A stretch of DNA of 64,000 nt from Vescimonas coprocola (GTDB lineage: Bacteria > Bacillota > Clostridia > Oscillospirales > Oscillospiraceae): contig NZ_AP023418.1 of NCBI RefSeq assembly GCF_018408575.1, positions 620,001-684,000 of the forward strand. Direction: 5' to 3'. Shown piece by piece: positions 25,457-32,545 of the stretch (position 1 is its first letter; the number at the start of each line of letters is the position of its first letter). A program made the translations under genes and the position numbers. Below the pieces are notes generated by a model that did not search any database, was not told the DNA's origin, and was given only the letters and a program-made list of their open reading frames with translations.

Positions 25457-26482
25457 ATGAAAGTTCTGACATTTGGTGAAATTATGCTCCGCCTGAAAGC
25501 GCCGGGACACGAGCGCTTCTTCCAGAGCCCGATGCTTGAGGCGACCTTCGGCGGCGGCGAAGCCAACGTGGCAATCTCCCTTGCAAATTACGGCATGGAC
25601 GCAGAATTTTTGACCGTCTTGCCGAAGAACGATATTGCAGAGTGCTGTATCCGCGAACTGCGCTATTTTGGCGTGGACACAAAGAAGATCGTCCGCAGCG
25701 AGGGTCGCATGGGCATTTATTACTTAGAGGGCGGCGCAAATCAGCTGCCGAGCAAGGTCGTCTATGACCGTGCGTATTCCTCAATCGCACTTGCAAAGCC
25801 GGGCGATATCGACTGGGACAAAGCCTTCGAGGGTGTGGATTGGTTCCACATCACGGGCATTACGCCTGCAATTTCCGAATCCGCAATGGAGCTGTCGCTC
25901 GAAGCCGTCAAGGAAGCGAAGAAGCGGAACATCACCGTCTCCTGTGACCTCAACTACCGCAAGAACCTCTGGAAGTATGGCAAGAAGGCCAGCGAGGTCA
26001 TGCGAGAGCTTGCAAAGTATGTCGATGTGGCGATTGCCAACGAAGAAGACGTGCAGAAATCGCTCGAAATTACCGTCGATGTGAACGTCGAGTCCGGTGA
26101 ACTCGATCGTAAGAAGTATAAAGCGCTCGGCAACAAGGTGCTGGAAAGCTATCCGAACATGAAGTGCATCGCCATCACGCTCCGTGAGAGCCACAGTGCC
26201 GACTGGAACGGCTGGGCGGCGTGCCTGAATGACGGCAAGGATTTCTATGTTTCAAAGAAATATGAAATCCGCGACATTATTGACCGCGTGGGCGGCGGCG
26301 ACAGCTTTGCGGGCGGTCTGATCTACGGCCTGAACCAGTATGAGGACAAGCAGTCCGCGCTCGAATTTGCAGTTGCAGCTTCCTGTCTGAAGCACAGCGT
26401 CATCGGCGACTTTAACCGTGTCAGCGTTTCCGATGTGGAAAAGCTCATGGGCGGCGACGGCACGGGGCGGGTGCAGAGATAA
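25457..26482 (+). CDS. kdgK: 2-keto-3-deoxygluconate kinase (PfkB family)
   Basis: The 341-residue ribokinase-fold sugar kinase begins [15 protein letters not shown] and has [15 protein letters not shown]. The C-terminal signature [15 protein letters not shown] contains the catalytic Asp. The length and N-terminus fit KDG kinases of Clostridia. It would phosphorylate 2-keto-3-deoxygluconate to KDPG, which the preceding aldolase cleaves. Substrate is inferred from this pairing. Start ATG 25457 follows AAGGAGGG. Confidence 0.87.
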   Translation: MKVLTFGEIMLRLKAPGHERFFQSPMLEATFGGGEANVAISLANYGMDAEFLTVLPKNDIAECCIRELRYFGVDTKKIVRSEGRMGIYYLEGGANQLPSKVVYDRAYSSIALAKPGDIDWDKAFEGVDWFHITGITPAISESAMELSLEAVKEAKKRNITVSCDLNYRKNLWKYGKKASEVMRELAKYVDVAIANEEDVQKSLEITVDVNVESGELDRKKYKALGNKVLESYPNMKCIAITLRESHSADWNGWAACLNDGKDFYVSKKYEIRDIIDRVGGGDSFAGGLIYGLNQYEDKQSALEFAVAASCLKHSVIGDFNRVSVSDVEKLMGGDGTGRVQR

Positions 26483-26494
26483 CAGGAGAATATC

Positions 26495-27649
26495 ATGGAA
26501 TGGATCAATGAAAAAGCAAAAACACTGAAGCAGGGCGCAATCCGCGCCATGTTTGACCGCGCAAACACCATGACCGGCGTCATCAGCCTCGGCATCGGCG
26601 AACCCGATATGCCTACGCCGAAGCTGGTCTGTGAGGCCTGCAAGGAAGCGCTCGACAAGGGCATCACGCATTATACGCCGAACGCCGGTACGCTCTCGTT
26701 CCGTCAGGCCATCGCGGAAAAATCCTACCTGAAGGATCTGCACTACGACCCGAACACGGAGATCATCATCACCAACGGTGGCATGGGCGCGCTGAGTCTC
26801 CTGTTCCTCATCCTGCTGAACAAGGGTGATGAAATCCTCATTCAGGATCCGCAGTGGCTGAACTATGTGGCGCAGGTCGCATACTGTGACGGCACGGCGG
26901 TCCGCGTCCCCACGGATCTGAAGCATAACTTTGAAATGCAGCCGGAAACCATCGAAAAGCTCATCACACCGCACACCAAGGCGCTGATGATCAACACCCC
27001 GAACAACCCCACCGGCTCCGTTATGACGCGCGAAACGATGGCAAAGATCGCCGAGCTGGCCGTGAAGCACGATCTGCTGGTGATCTCTGACGATGTCTAC
27101 AACACCCTGCTCTACGCCGGAGAGGAAGCGCACTGCATCGCGTCTTTCCCGGGCATGAGAGAGCGCACCGTCATCGTCAACAGCTTTTCAAAGTCCTATG
27201 CGATGACCGGCTGGCGCATCGGCTTTGTCGCAGCCCCGGCGGAGATCGTTGACCGCATGACCAAGTGTCAGGAAAACTTCAACGCCTGCGCCAACGCCCC
27301 CGGCCAGTACGCGGCGACCGTTGCGCTCGACCATCCGGAGCTCTGCGAAGAGCTGCGTCAGGTCTTTGAGCGCCGCCGCAGCATCCTGCTCGACGGCCTC
27401 GCCAAGATCGACGGCATCCGCTGCAACCGCCCGAACGGCGCGTTCTATGTCTTTGCCGACATCAGCAGCTTCGGCCTGAGCAGCGTCGAGTTCTGCAACC
27501 GCCTGCTCGACGAGCAGAAGGTCGTCTGCATTCCGGGCAGCGCCTTTGGCGAATGCGGCGAAGGCTTCATCCGTATCGCATACACCTGCTCGGATGACAA
27601 TCTCCGTGAGGCGCTCCGCCGCATCGACACCTTCTGCAAATCTCTGTAA
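26495..27649 (+). CDS. Class I/II PLP-dependent aminotransferase
   Basis: The 384-residue fold-type I aminotransferase has SLGIGEPDMPTP and NTPNNPTGSVM. Its PLP site VNSFSKSYAMTGWRIGF has lysine K233, and FIRIAYTCSDDNLREAL lies near the end. Enzymes of this shape transaminate aspartate, aromatic or other amino acids. The donor and acceptor are not deducible. It is the last gene of the catabolic row, 12 nt after the kinase. Confidence 0.9.
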   Translation: MEWINEKAKTLKQGAIRAMFDRANTMTGVISLGIGEPDMPTPKLVCEACKEALDKGITHYTPNAGTLSFRQAIAEKSYLKDLHYDPNTEIIITNGGMGALSLLFLILLNKGDEILIQDPQWLNYVAQVAYCDGTAVRVPTDLKHNFEMQPETIEKLITPHTKALMINTPNNPTGSVMTRETMAKIAELAVKHDLLVISDDVYNTLLYAGEEAHCIASFPGMRERTVIVNSFSKSYAMTGWRIGFVAAPAEIVDRMTKCQENFNACANAPGQYAATVALDHPELCEELRQVFERRRSILLDGLAKIDGIRCNRPNGAFYVFADISSFGLSSVEFCNRLLDEQKVVCIPGSAFGECGEGFIRIAYTCSDDNLREALRRIDTFCKSL

Positions 27650-27724
27650 GCCTCTTTCCCTTTCCGCCTCTGCCGATGGCAGCGCTGCGCATTATATAGG
27701 CATGAGTTTTGAAAACAAGATGAC

Positions 27725-27856
27725 ATGGGTTATCTCGCATACAAGGCTGCAAAGGCCGGCGGTTTCTACGCTGCGGCCATCGGCTCCGCGGCAAATTCCT
27801 TGCTTGCGGATTTCCGTTTGCAAAAGCTTTCCGACCTGGTGAAAACGTTTGCGTAA
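27725..27856 (+). pseudogene. Short open frame, probable gene remnant
   Basis: A 43-codon frame (start 27725, stop TAA 27854) reads GYLAYKAAKAGGFYAAAIGS and ends LADFRLQKLSDLVKTFA. It has no ribosome site. It looks like the C-terminal tail of a larger alpha-helical enzyme rather than a complete gene. I do not recognise the family. It sits just before the terminator at 27889. Confidence 0.35.
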
Positions 27857-27888
27857 AAGGACTGTATTTTGCTCCGCTATAGACAAAG

Positions 27889-27924
27889 AATACGCTGCCG
27901 ACAGCTTACCGGCAGCGTATTTTC
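27889..27924. terminator. Bidirectional terminator of the catabolic row and DUF6076 gene
   Basis: A 12-bp stem (AATACGCTGCCG / CGGCAGCGTATT) has an 8-nt loop and T-rich flanks on both strands. It lies between convergent genes. Confidence 0.85.
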
Positions 27925-28882
27925 ATATTTTGGAGTCGCGGAGCCACTGCTGGAAATCCTCCAGCGAGATGATCTCCCGGTCGCACTTCTTCTTTTCTTC
28001 TCTGGCTTTTTCACTCCAGGCATAGAACTGCTCGTCGGTGATGCGCCCGGCCTTGATCCACGCGAAGCGCTTTTTGTACTCCTTGCGGTATGCTTTGAAA
28101 ATCGGGTCATCGGTCTGTCTTTTCGTCCACTGCCGGAACGCACCGATCTCGCGGCAGCGCTGCTCACCGTACTTTACCGGGCGCTCGCAGTACTCCGCGC
28201 TCACGCGGCCGGTCTGCGGAAACCAGCGGCCGCAATTCTTGCAGCGGCGCACGGTCACGCCGCGCTCGACGCAGCTTCGCAGCGAATAGTCGATCATGTC
28301 GCGCACGACGGACGAGTATAAAACAGGCGCGCACCGGCCCGGCTCGACCGGTTCAAAGCTCAGCGGGATTGGCTCAAATCGGAACAGCTCCGGATCTCTC
28401 GGCTGGTCGTGATGATAGTTTTTCGCCGCCTGTTTCTGCGGTTCACGCCCGGCGGAATCCACGTCCAGCACACATTTCAAAAACTTCTCGACCTGCTTCC
28501 TTGTCTCTGAAAACTGCTTTGCAAACTCCTTTAAGTCCAAAGCAATCGCCTGAATTTCCGCTTGACCGTAGCCATTTACGGAAAAACAGCCGAAGCTGCG
28601 CGTATATAGAAGGCGAAGATAAATGTGCTTCTCGGCCAGCACACCGAGCTCCACCATCGCGGCTGTATACGCTTCGCGGGCGCGGCTCTCAACGAAGCGT
28701 TCCCAATTCACGCTGATGCGTTCCAGCATCGGCGTGATTTCTTTTTCGTCCAGTTCCAGAAACGTCAGCAGACTTTCCAAAAACGGAAGTTCCAGCCGCT
28801 TGGACGGCAGCCCCTGCATTCCGAACGCATCATTTTCAAAGAACTCCTTCTCACCGGAGAAATACATCTTTGCATACCACAT
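27923..28882 (-). CDS. DUF6076-like protein with zinc-finger C-terminus
   Basis: The 319-residue protein has an alpha-helical N-terminal part. The C-terminal region has RRCKNCGRWFPQTG, then SAEYCERPVKYGEQRCREIG, which could bind zinc through CxxC and two later Cys. I recognise the architecture as DUF6076, common on Firmicutes mobile elements, with unknown function. ATG 28882 was chosen over GTG 28891 because GAGGTG sits 6 nt upstream. A truncated relative lies at 15050-15345. Confidence 0.75.
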   Translation of the reverse strand: MWYAKMYFSGEKEFFENDAFGMQGLPSKRLELPFLESLLTFLELDEKEITPMLERISVNWERFVESRAREAYTAAMVELGVLAEKHIYLRLLYTRSFGCFSVNGYGQAEIQAIALDLKEFAKQFSETRKQVEKFLKCVLDVDSAGREPQKQAAKNYHHDQPRDPELFRFEPIPLSFEPVEPGRCAPVLYSSVVRDMIDYSLRSCVERGVTVRRCKNCGRWFPQTGRVSAEYCERPVKYGEQRCREIGAFRQWTKRQTDDPIFKAYRKEYKKRFAWIKAGRITDEQFYAWSEKAREEKKKCDREIISLEDFQQWLRDSKI

Positions 28883-29347
28883 AGTCGTCACCTCAAATAT
28901 GGACTAATTGTAAATTATAAATGCAATAGCCTTGACAAAAATATAGCTCTATGTTACCTTAAAATCAGAAAGCTGTCTAAATTATTTTATCATAGTCTAG
29001 CATCACATAGACAGCTTGTCAACGAAAAGTTGCTCTGTACCTTGAAAATTTCACACCCATCTCCAAAGACGATACTCGCCGGAGAAGTATGCCGCGACGC
29101 TGCAAAAGCAGCCAGCGTACCGAGGCGAAGCCAACGCCGTGTGCGTCAACAAAAGGCCGCAGGGCAGGAACGGGTATGGAGGATGGTAACCGGAAAAGAA
29201 AAAAGCCGTCCGGCTGCTGCAACAGTCGGACGGCGCGCCGCGTTTCGGAAAACACGGACTGCAACTGTGTTCAATCTAACAGAGGGACCTCCGAAACGCA
29301 AGTTTTTTCTCCGAAAATTCTAAAATTATATGGAGGTAAAAAAGACT
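28883..29347. other. Non-coding stretch between DUF6076 gene and HTH gene
   Basis: No convincing gene is seen in these 465 bases. The first part is AT-rich and holds a long interrupted inverted repeat (AGCTGTCTA near 28970 and TAGACAGCT near 29010). A plus-strand TTGACA (28932-28937) has only a poor -10 (TACCTT). The second part is GC-rich and ends in a hairpin (29205-29234) followed by T-rich sequence on the minus strand. It may encode regulatory RNA or be element-end sequence. Confidence 0.4.
29196..29234 (-). terminator. Orphan minus-strand terminator hairpin
   Basis: Stem GCCGTCCG (29205-29212) pairs with CGGACGGC (29227-29234). On the minus strand the stem is followed by TTTTTTCTTTTCC. 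No minus-strand gene ends here, so it may terminate a short RNA starting in 29235-29345. Confidence 0.5.
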
Positions 29348-29563
29348 TTGAACACATCAAGCATCAAAAATTTTGACGAGCTGCCGCTGTTTCTAAACGC
29401 ACAGCTTGTCTCCCGCACGCTGGGCGTTTCGCCGTCGAGCGCCTATGAACTTCTGCATGAGGACGGCTTTCCGTCGCTGCGGATCGGCAGCCGGCTTGTC
29501 GTACCGAAGGAGCAGTTCCGTCTATGGGTAGAACGGCAGACGGGAGGCACGCATGAGGAATAA
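29348..29563 (+). CDS. Small HTH (excisionase-type) DNA-binding protein
   Basis: The 71-residue protein carries a MerR/Xis-like helix-turn-helix: LFLNAQLVSRTLGVSPSSAY then PSLRIGSRLVVPKEQFRLW. Such proteins act as excisionases or small regulators on integrative elements. TTG 29348 is preferred because GGAGGT is 10 nt upstream. The ATG at 29330 would overlap that ribosome site. The stop lies inside the start of the next gene, so they are coupled. Its place before an integrase fits an Xis role. Confidence 0.7.
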   Translation: MNTSSIKNFDELPLFLNAQLVSRTLGVSPSSAYELLHEDGFPSLRIGSRLVVPKEQFRLWVERQTGGTHEE

Positions 29564-30002
29564 GTATTACACGTCGCGCGATCCGATTAAAAACTACTTT
29601 CCTCTGCCGAATGAAGTTTTCGCCCTCGGTCTTTCACCGGGCGCGTTGGCTGTCTACAGCTATCTGATGTACACTGAGGATCGGACGACATATCAGTGCC
29701 ATGCAAGCTACAAAACGATTGGTAAAGCCGTCAATATGAGTCCGAACACCGTGCGAAAATATGTGACAGAACTGGTAGAGCGAGGACTCATCAAGACGGA
29801 ACGCACTACGATCATCACGCAGGATGGACGCAAGCAGAACAGAAGCCTTCTGTACACGCTCCTGCCCATTCAGTTCTCTATCCAGCAGTTTTATGAGCAA
29901 AAGCTTGCAAAGCTGGACACGGAATGTGAGCAGGAACGCATCCGAAAACGCTTGGAAGCGCTCCAACAGGCACGGCAGAAAACCACCTGTCCACCCGCGT
30001 GA
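29553..30002 (+). CDS. Helix-turn-helix, replication-initiator-like protein
   Basis: The 149-residue protein starts DPIKNYFPLPNEVFALGLSP. It has a winged helix YKTIGKAVNMSPNTVRKYV then ELVERGLIKTERTT, followed by a charged helical tail (EQERIRKRLEALQQARQK). The N-terminus resembles the RepA_N/HTH_36 type replication or regulatory proteins found on Firmicutes elements. It overlaps the HTH gene by 11 nt. Whether it drives replication of the excised element or only regulates it cannot be told. Confidence 0.65.
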   Translation: MRNKYYTSRDPIKNYFPLPNEVFALGLSPGALAVYSYLMYTEDRTTYQCHASYKTIGKAVNMSPNTVRKYVTELVERGLIKTERTTIITQDGRKQNRSLLYTLLPIQFSIQQFYEQKLAKLDTECEQERIRKRLEALQQARQKTTCPPA

Positions 30003-30589
30003 GCCGCGTGTGGCGGCTGTGTCCGGTTTTCCGGACACAGCCGGGCGCGTACCCACCGGAAACCCAAGACCGGACGTTGCGCCACCGTGCGGGAGAACAG
30101 AAAATTCGACCAAAGCCCAGCGCATCGGGTTCGGTCGAAAGAGGAAATGCGGCAACCGTGGAAAACACCGAGACGGGCAAAATAGGGGGATTTTGGACGC
30201 TGCGGCGAGAAAGCAGGAGAAAGGCATTGGCGCTTTTCGCGCCAATGCCTATTCACAGCAGCCCGCAGTGCGAGCTGCCGCAAGGGTTTGCGGGTTTTGG
30301 AAATTGACGCTTTTTTCGAGGGTACCGGAACGGTTTGACGCTAAATTTGAGAAAAGTCGCCGCAAAGCCCCGTGTCACAACGGTTTGCGGCGGCGCTTTG
30401 ATAGAAAATCGGTACGCTTTATACCGTTGTAGTCGGCGGAAGTCTCCGTAGCAGCTCAAATCTTGCTACGCCATAAACAAAGATAAGCGGCGGTTGAGAA
30501 TTGATAACTTTCTGATAATAGTGTGGCTTCCCCATAGCTTTTCTCTGCCTTTTACGGTATTGTGTACCGTTACAAAGGAGGTCGATTTT
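30003..30589. other. Non-coding leader before integrase 1
   Basis: No gene is apparent in these 587 bases. They hold an inverted repeat (GGCTGTGTCCGG / CCGGACACAGCC near 30014-30044). A perfect 11-bp hairpin (30223-30233 with 30239-30249) is repeated at 36525-36551. From 30211 onward the sequence nearly matches 36513 onward. It probably contains promoter and control signals for the integrase. Confidence 0.5.
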
Positions 30590-31741
30590 ATGCCAAAACG
30601 ACGAGCAAACGGAGAAGGCAATATCCGAAAGCGCAAGGATGGACGATGGGAGGGCCGCTACACAGTCGGTCACGATCCGGAAACCGGAAAAGCCATCATC
30701 AAGAACGTTCTTGGAAAGACGCAAGCGGAAGTAAAAGAAAAGCTGAAGAAAGCCATCGAGGAAAATGTGGGCATCGACTATGGGCGGGCCAAGACCTACA
30801 CCGTGGGAACATGGCTGGAGGTCTGGATGGAGAACTACGCGAAAGTAAAACTCAGACCCTCCACGTTCAAGACCAGCCAAGGCTTTCTGAAAAACCACAT
30901 CAAGCCGCAGATCGGCCGCGTTCCGCTGGCAGAATTGACCTCTCTGGACTTGCAGCGGTTCTACAAACACCTGTTGGACGGTGGCCGGGTTGACCGTATC
31001 GAGGCCAAGAAAAAGCCGAAAGGGTTAGCACCGAAAACCGTGCGGAACATCCATCAGATGATCGGTTCGGCGTACAATCTCGCCATGGAGCAGAAGTTGG
31101 TGAGCAAGAATCCAACGCAGGGCTGCGCCCTGCCAAAAGTCGAGCACAAAGAGATGAGAACGCTGACCGCCGACCAACTCAGCGCCTTCTTCCGGGAGGC
31201 CAGGGACAGCGGCGTGTACGAACTCTACTACCTCGACCTCGCCACCGGACTTAGGCGGGGCGAACTGCTGGGACTGAAATGGACGGACATCGACCTCGAC
31301 CGTGGTGTGCTGAAAATCCAACGGGCCATCTCGCGGCAGAACGGCAAGGTAATGGAAGCCCCGTTGAAAACGAAAAACGCCTACCGCACACTGCCGTTGT
31401 CGGCAGACGCGATAGACGTTCTAAAGGCACAGAAAAACAAGGTGGGAAGCAGCGAGTGGGTATTTCCATCGCCCACCGGATGCCCCATGTCACCGGACAG
31501 CGTCCTGCATATGCTGCAAAGAGTGCTGAAACGGGCGGGATTGCCACGGATACGCTTCCATGACCTGCGTCACACCTTCGCCACCATGGCGCTGCAAAAC
31601 GGCGTGGATGTAAAAACCGTGTCCTCGATGCTCGGTCACTACTCCGCAGGCTTCACGCTAGACACCTACGCCCATGTCACCACTGACGCCCAGATGAAAG
31701 CCGCCCAGACGATGGGGAGCATCCTCTCCCGTGCGGTATAG
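30590..31741 (+). CDS. Tyrosine site-specific integrase 1
   Basis: The 383-residue recombinase has an arm-binding N-terminus (RRANGEGNIRKRKDGRWEGR) and a SAM-like core-binding domain (about residues 75-175). The catalytic domain has R222 (LATGLRRGELLGL), the H-x-x-R motif FHDLRHTFATM, and LGHYSAGFTLDTYAHV with nucleophile Y360. It is 116 nt from att copy B, the tRNA-Arg 3' sequence it presumably recombines. ATG 30590 follows AAAGGAGG. Its near twin is at 36892-38043. Confidence 0.95.
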   Translation: MPKRRANGEGNIRKRKDGRWEGRYTVGHDPETGKAIIKNVLGKTQAEVKEKLKKAIEENVGIDYGRAKTYTVGTWLEVWMENYAKVKLRPSTFKTSQGFLKNHIKPQIGRVPLAELTSLDLQRFYKHLLDGGRVDRIEAKKKPKGLAPKTVRNIHQMIGSAYNLAMEQKLVSKNPTQGCALPKVEHKEMRTLTADQLSAFFREARDSGVYELYYLDLATGLRRGELLGLKWTDIDLDRGVLKIQRAISRQNGKVMEAPLKTKNAYRTLPLSADAIDVLKAQKNKVGSSEWVFPSPTGCPMSPDSVLHMLQRVLKRAGLPRIRFHDLRHTFATMALQNGVDVKTVSSMLGHYSAGFTLDTYAHVTTDAQMKAAQTMGSILSRAV

Positions 31742-31765
31742 ACCTTTCCGCTATCCGCTCCCGTT

Positions 31766-31784
31766 GGGGTCAGCGTTTGGGTCA
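31766..31784 (+). promoter_or_regulatory. Paired GGGTCA repeats (right-end arm sites, B)
   Basis: GGGGTCA (31766-31772) and TGGGTCA (31778-31784) are spaced 12 nt. The same pair occurs at 38068-38086. They lie between the integrase stop and att copy B and are inferred arm-type integrase sites. Confidence 0.55.
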
Positions 31785-31822
31785 GAAAAAAGCAGCGGGA
31801 GAAAACAACAACTTATGCAAAC

Positions 31823-31902
31823 AAAAAGACCCGAAGCCTTACGGTTTCGGGTCTTTTTGGCACGCCGTGAGGGATTCGAACCCCCGGCCTTCTGGTCCGT
31901 AG
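31823..31902 (-). repeat. att copy B with terminator hairpin
   Basis: The segment combines the hairpin AAAAAGACCCGAA / TTCGGGTCTTTTT with the 45-bp tRNA-Arg core (31858-31902). It is the same as 13628-13707, including the next six bases. It marks the junction between elements 1 and 2. It is not a complete tRNA. Confidence 0.92.
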
Positions 31903-32016
31903 GTTGTCCCGAAGAAAAAACGGAGCCGTTTCGGCTCCGTTTCAAGCTGTTTACCGATATTTGCTGGACAGGCATTCCTTTGTTTCCGCCCGTAACTGCC
32001 TGTTCCAGTTCTATTC

Positions 32017-32034
32017 TGGGTCAAAAATGGGTCA
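32017..32034 (+). promoter_or_regulatory. Paired TGGGTCA repeats (left-end arm sites, B)
   Basis: TGGGTCA at 32017-32023 and 32028-32034, spaced 11 nt as at 13822-13839. Inferred arm-type sites of element 2's left end. Confidence 0.55.
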
Positions 32035-32475
32035 AAATACTTTTCCATACAGCATATGCTATCGCTTAAGGTCATTGTACCATAGTGTAAGAGCATATAC
32101 AACAACGAACCTAATAAAAATGTGAAAACCTCCACAATTCAAGAATAGGCTTCCCGCAGCCCTGCGGGGCTGCGATGCCGGAGAAAGCGGACGCACGCTG
32201 TAAACGCATACATCCGCTTCCTCCGGCTTTGCTGTGTCAGCTGACGAGACCCTCGCACAGAAGTACCCCGTGTTTGCCCTCGTGAGCCGCTGTGTGACCT
32301 CCTTCGGGGAAGGGAAGCATCCCAGCCCAAGAGAAGGCTTTCAAGCCGGTTTCGGGCGGATTTGGAAAAGACTCTGCGTTTGAGCCGTGTCGTGTGGCAG
32401 CGCAAAAATGACCACGCTGTAATCAAAGAATACTGAGACCGGAAACGACAGGCGTTCCTTCCCCCCACACAAAAC
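32035..32475. other. Non-coding left end of element 2
   Basis: No gene is supported in these bases. A GC-rich inverted repeat (GCAGCCCTGCGGGGCTGC near 32157-32174) is present. The rest holds no clear motif. Confidence 0.4.
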
Positions 32476-32514
32476 GGCAAAAGCGGGGGCGCTTGACGCA
32501 CCTCCGCTTTTGCC
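32476..32514 (-). terminator. Terminator of the surface-protein gene
   Basis: A long stem (GGCAAAAGCGG with CCGCTTTTGCC, extended with mismatches) lies 31 nt past the stop. On the minus strand it is followed by GTTTTG. Confidence 0.8.
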
Positions 32515-32545
32515 ATATAGAGAAAAATCAAAGAAAGGCGGCTTG

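Larger units (their letters stand above)
30211..31791 (+). repeat. 1.58-kb direct repeat, copy 1 (integrase right end)
   Basis: From 30211 the sequence follows 36513 onward at a constant offset of 6302 bases, through the leader, the integrase gene and the paired GGGTCA repeats to about 31791. Differences are scattered, with a dense cluster in the integrase core-binding region. It defines the shared right end of elements 1 and 2. Confidence 0.9.
13663..31857. mobile_element. Integrative element 1 (sites A to B), with older debris
   Basis: The unit is bounded by 45-bp direct repeats (13663-13707 and 31858-31902) from the tRNA-Arg 3' end. A tyrosine integrase lies next to the right repeat. It carries radical-SAM, relaxase remnants, transport and catabolic genes, two DUF6076 copies and an HTH/replication-like pair. 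An orphan pair of TGGGTCA repeats at 14970-14988 suggests that the left 1.4 kb derives from an earlier, decayed element. The relaxase is broken, so self-transfer is unlikely without help. Confidence 0.8.

Noticed and set aside
30223-30249. Hairpin before integrase 1 as a terminator for plus-strand genes
   Set aside because: The stem is perfect, but no T tract follows on the plus strand. I treat it as a conserved structure of unknown use.
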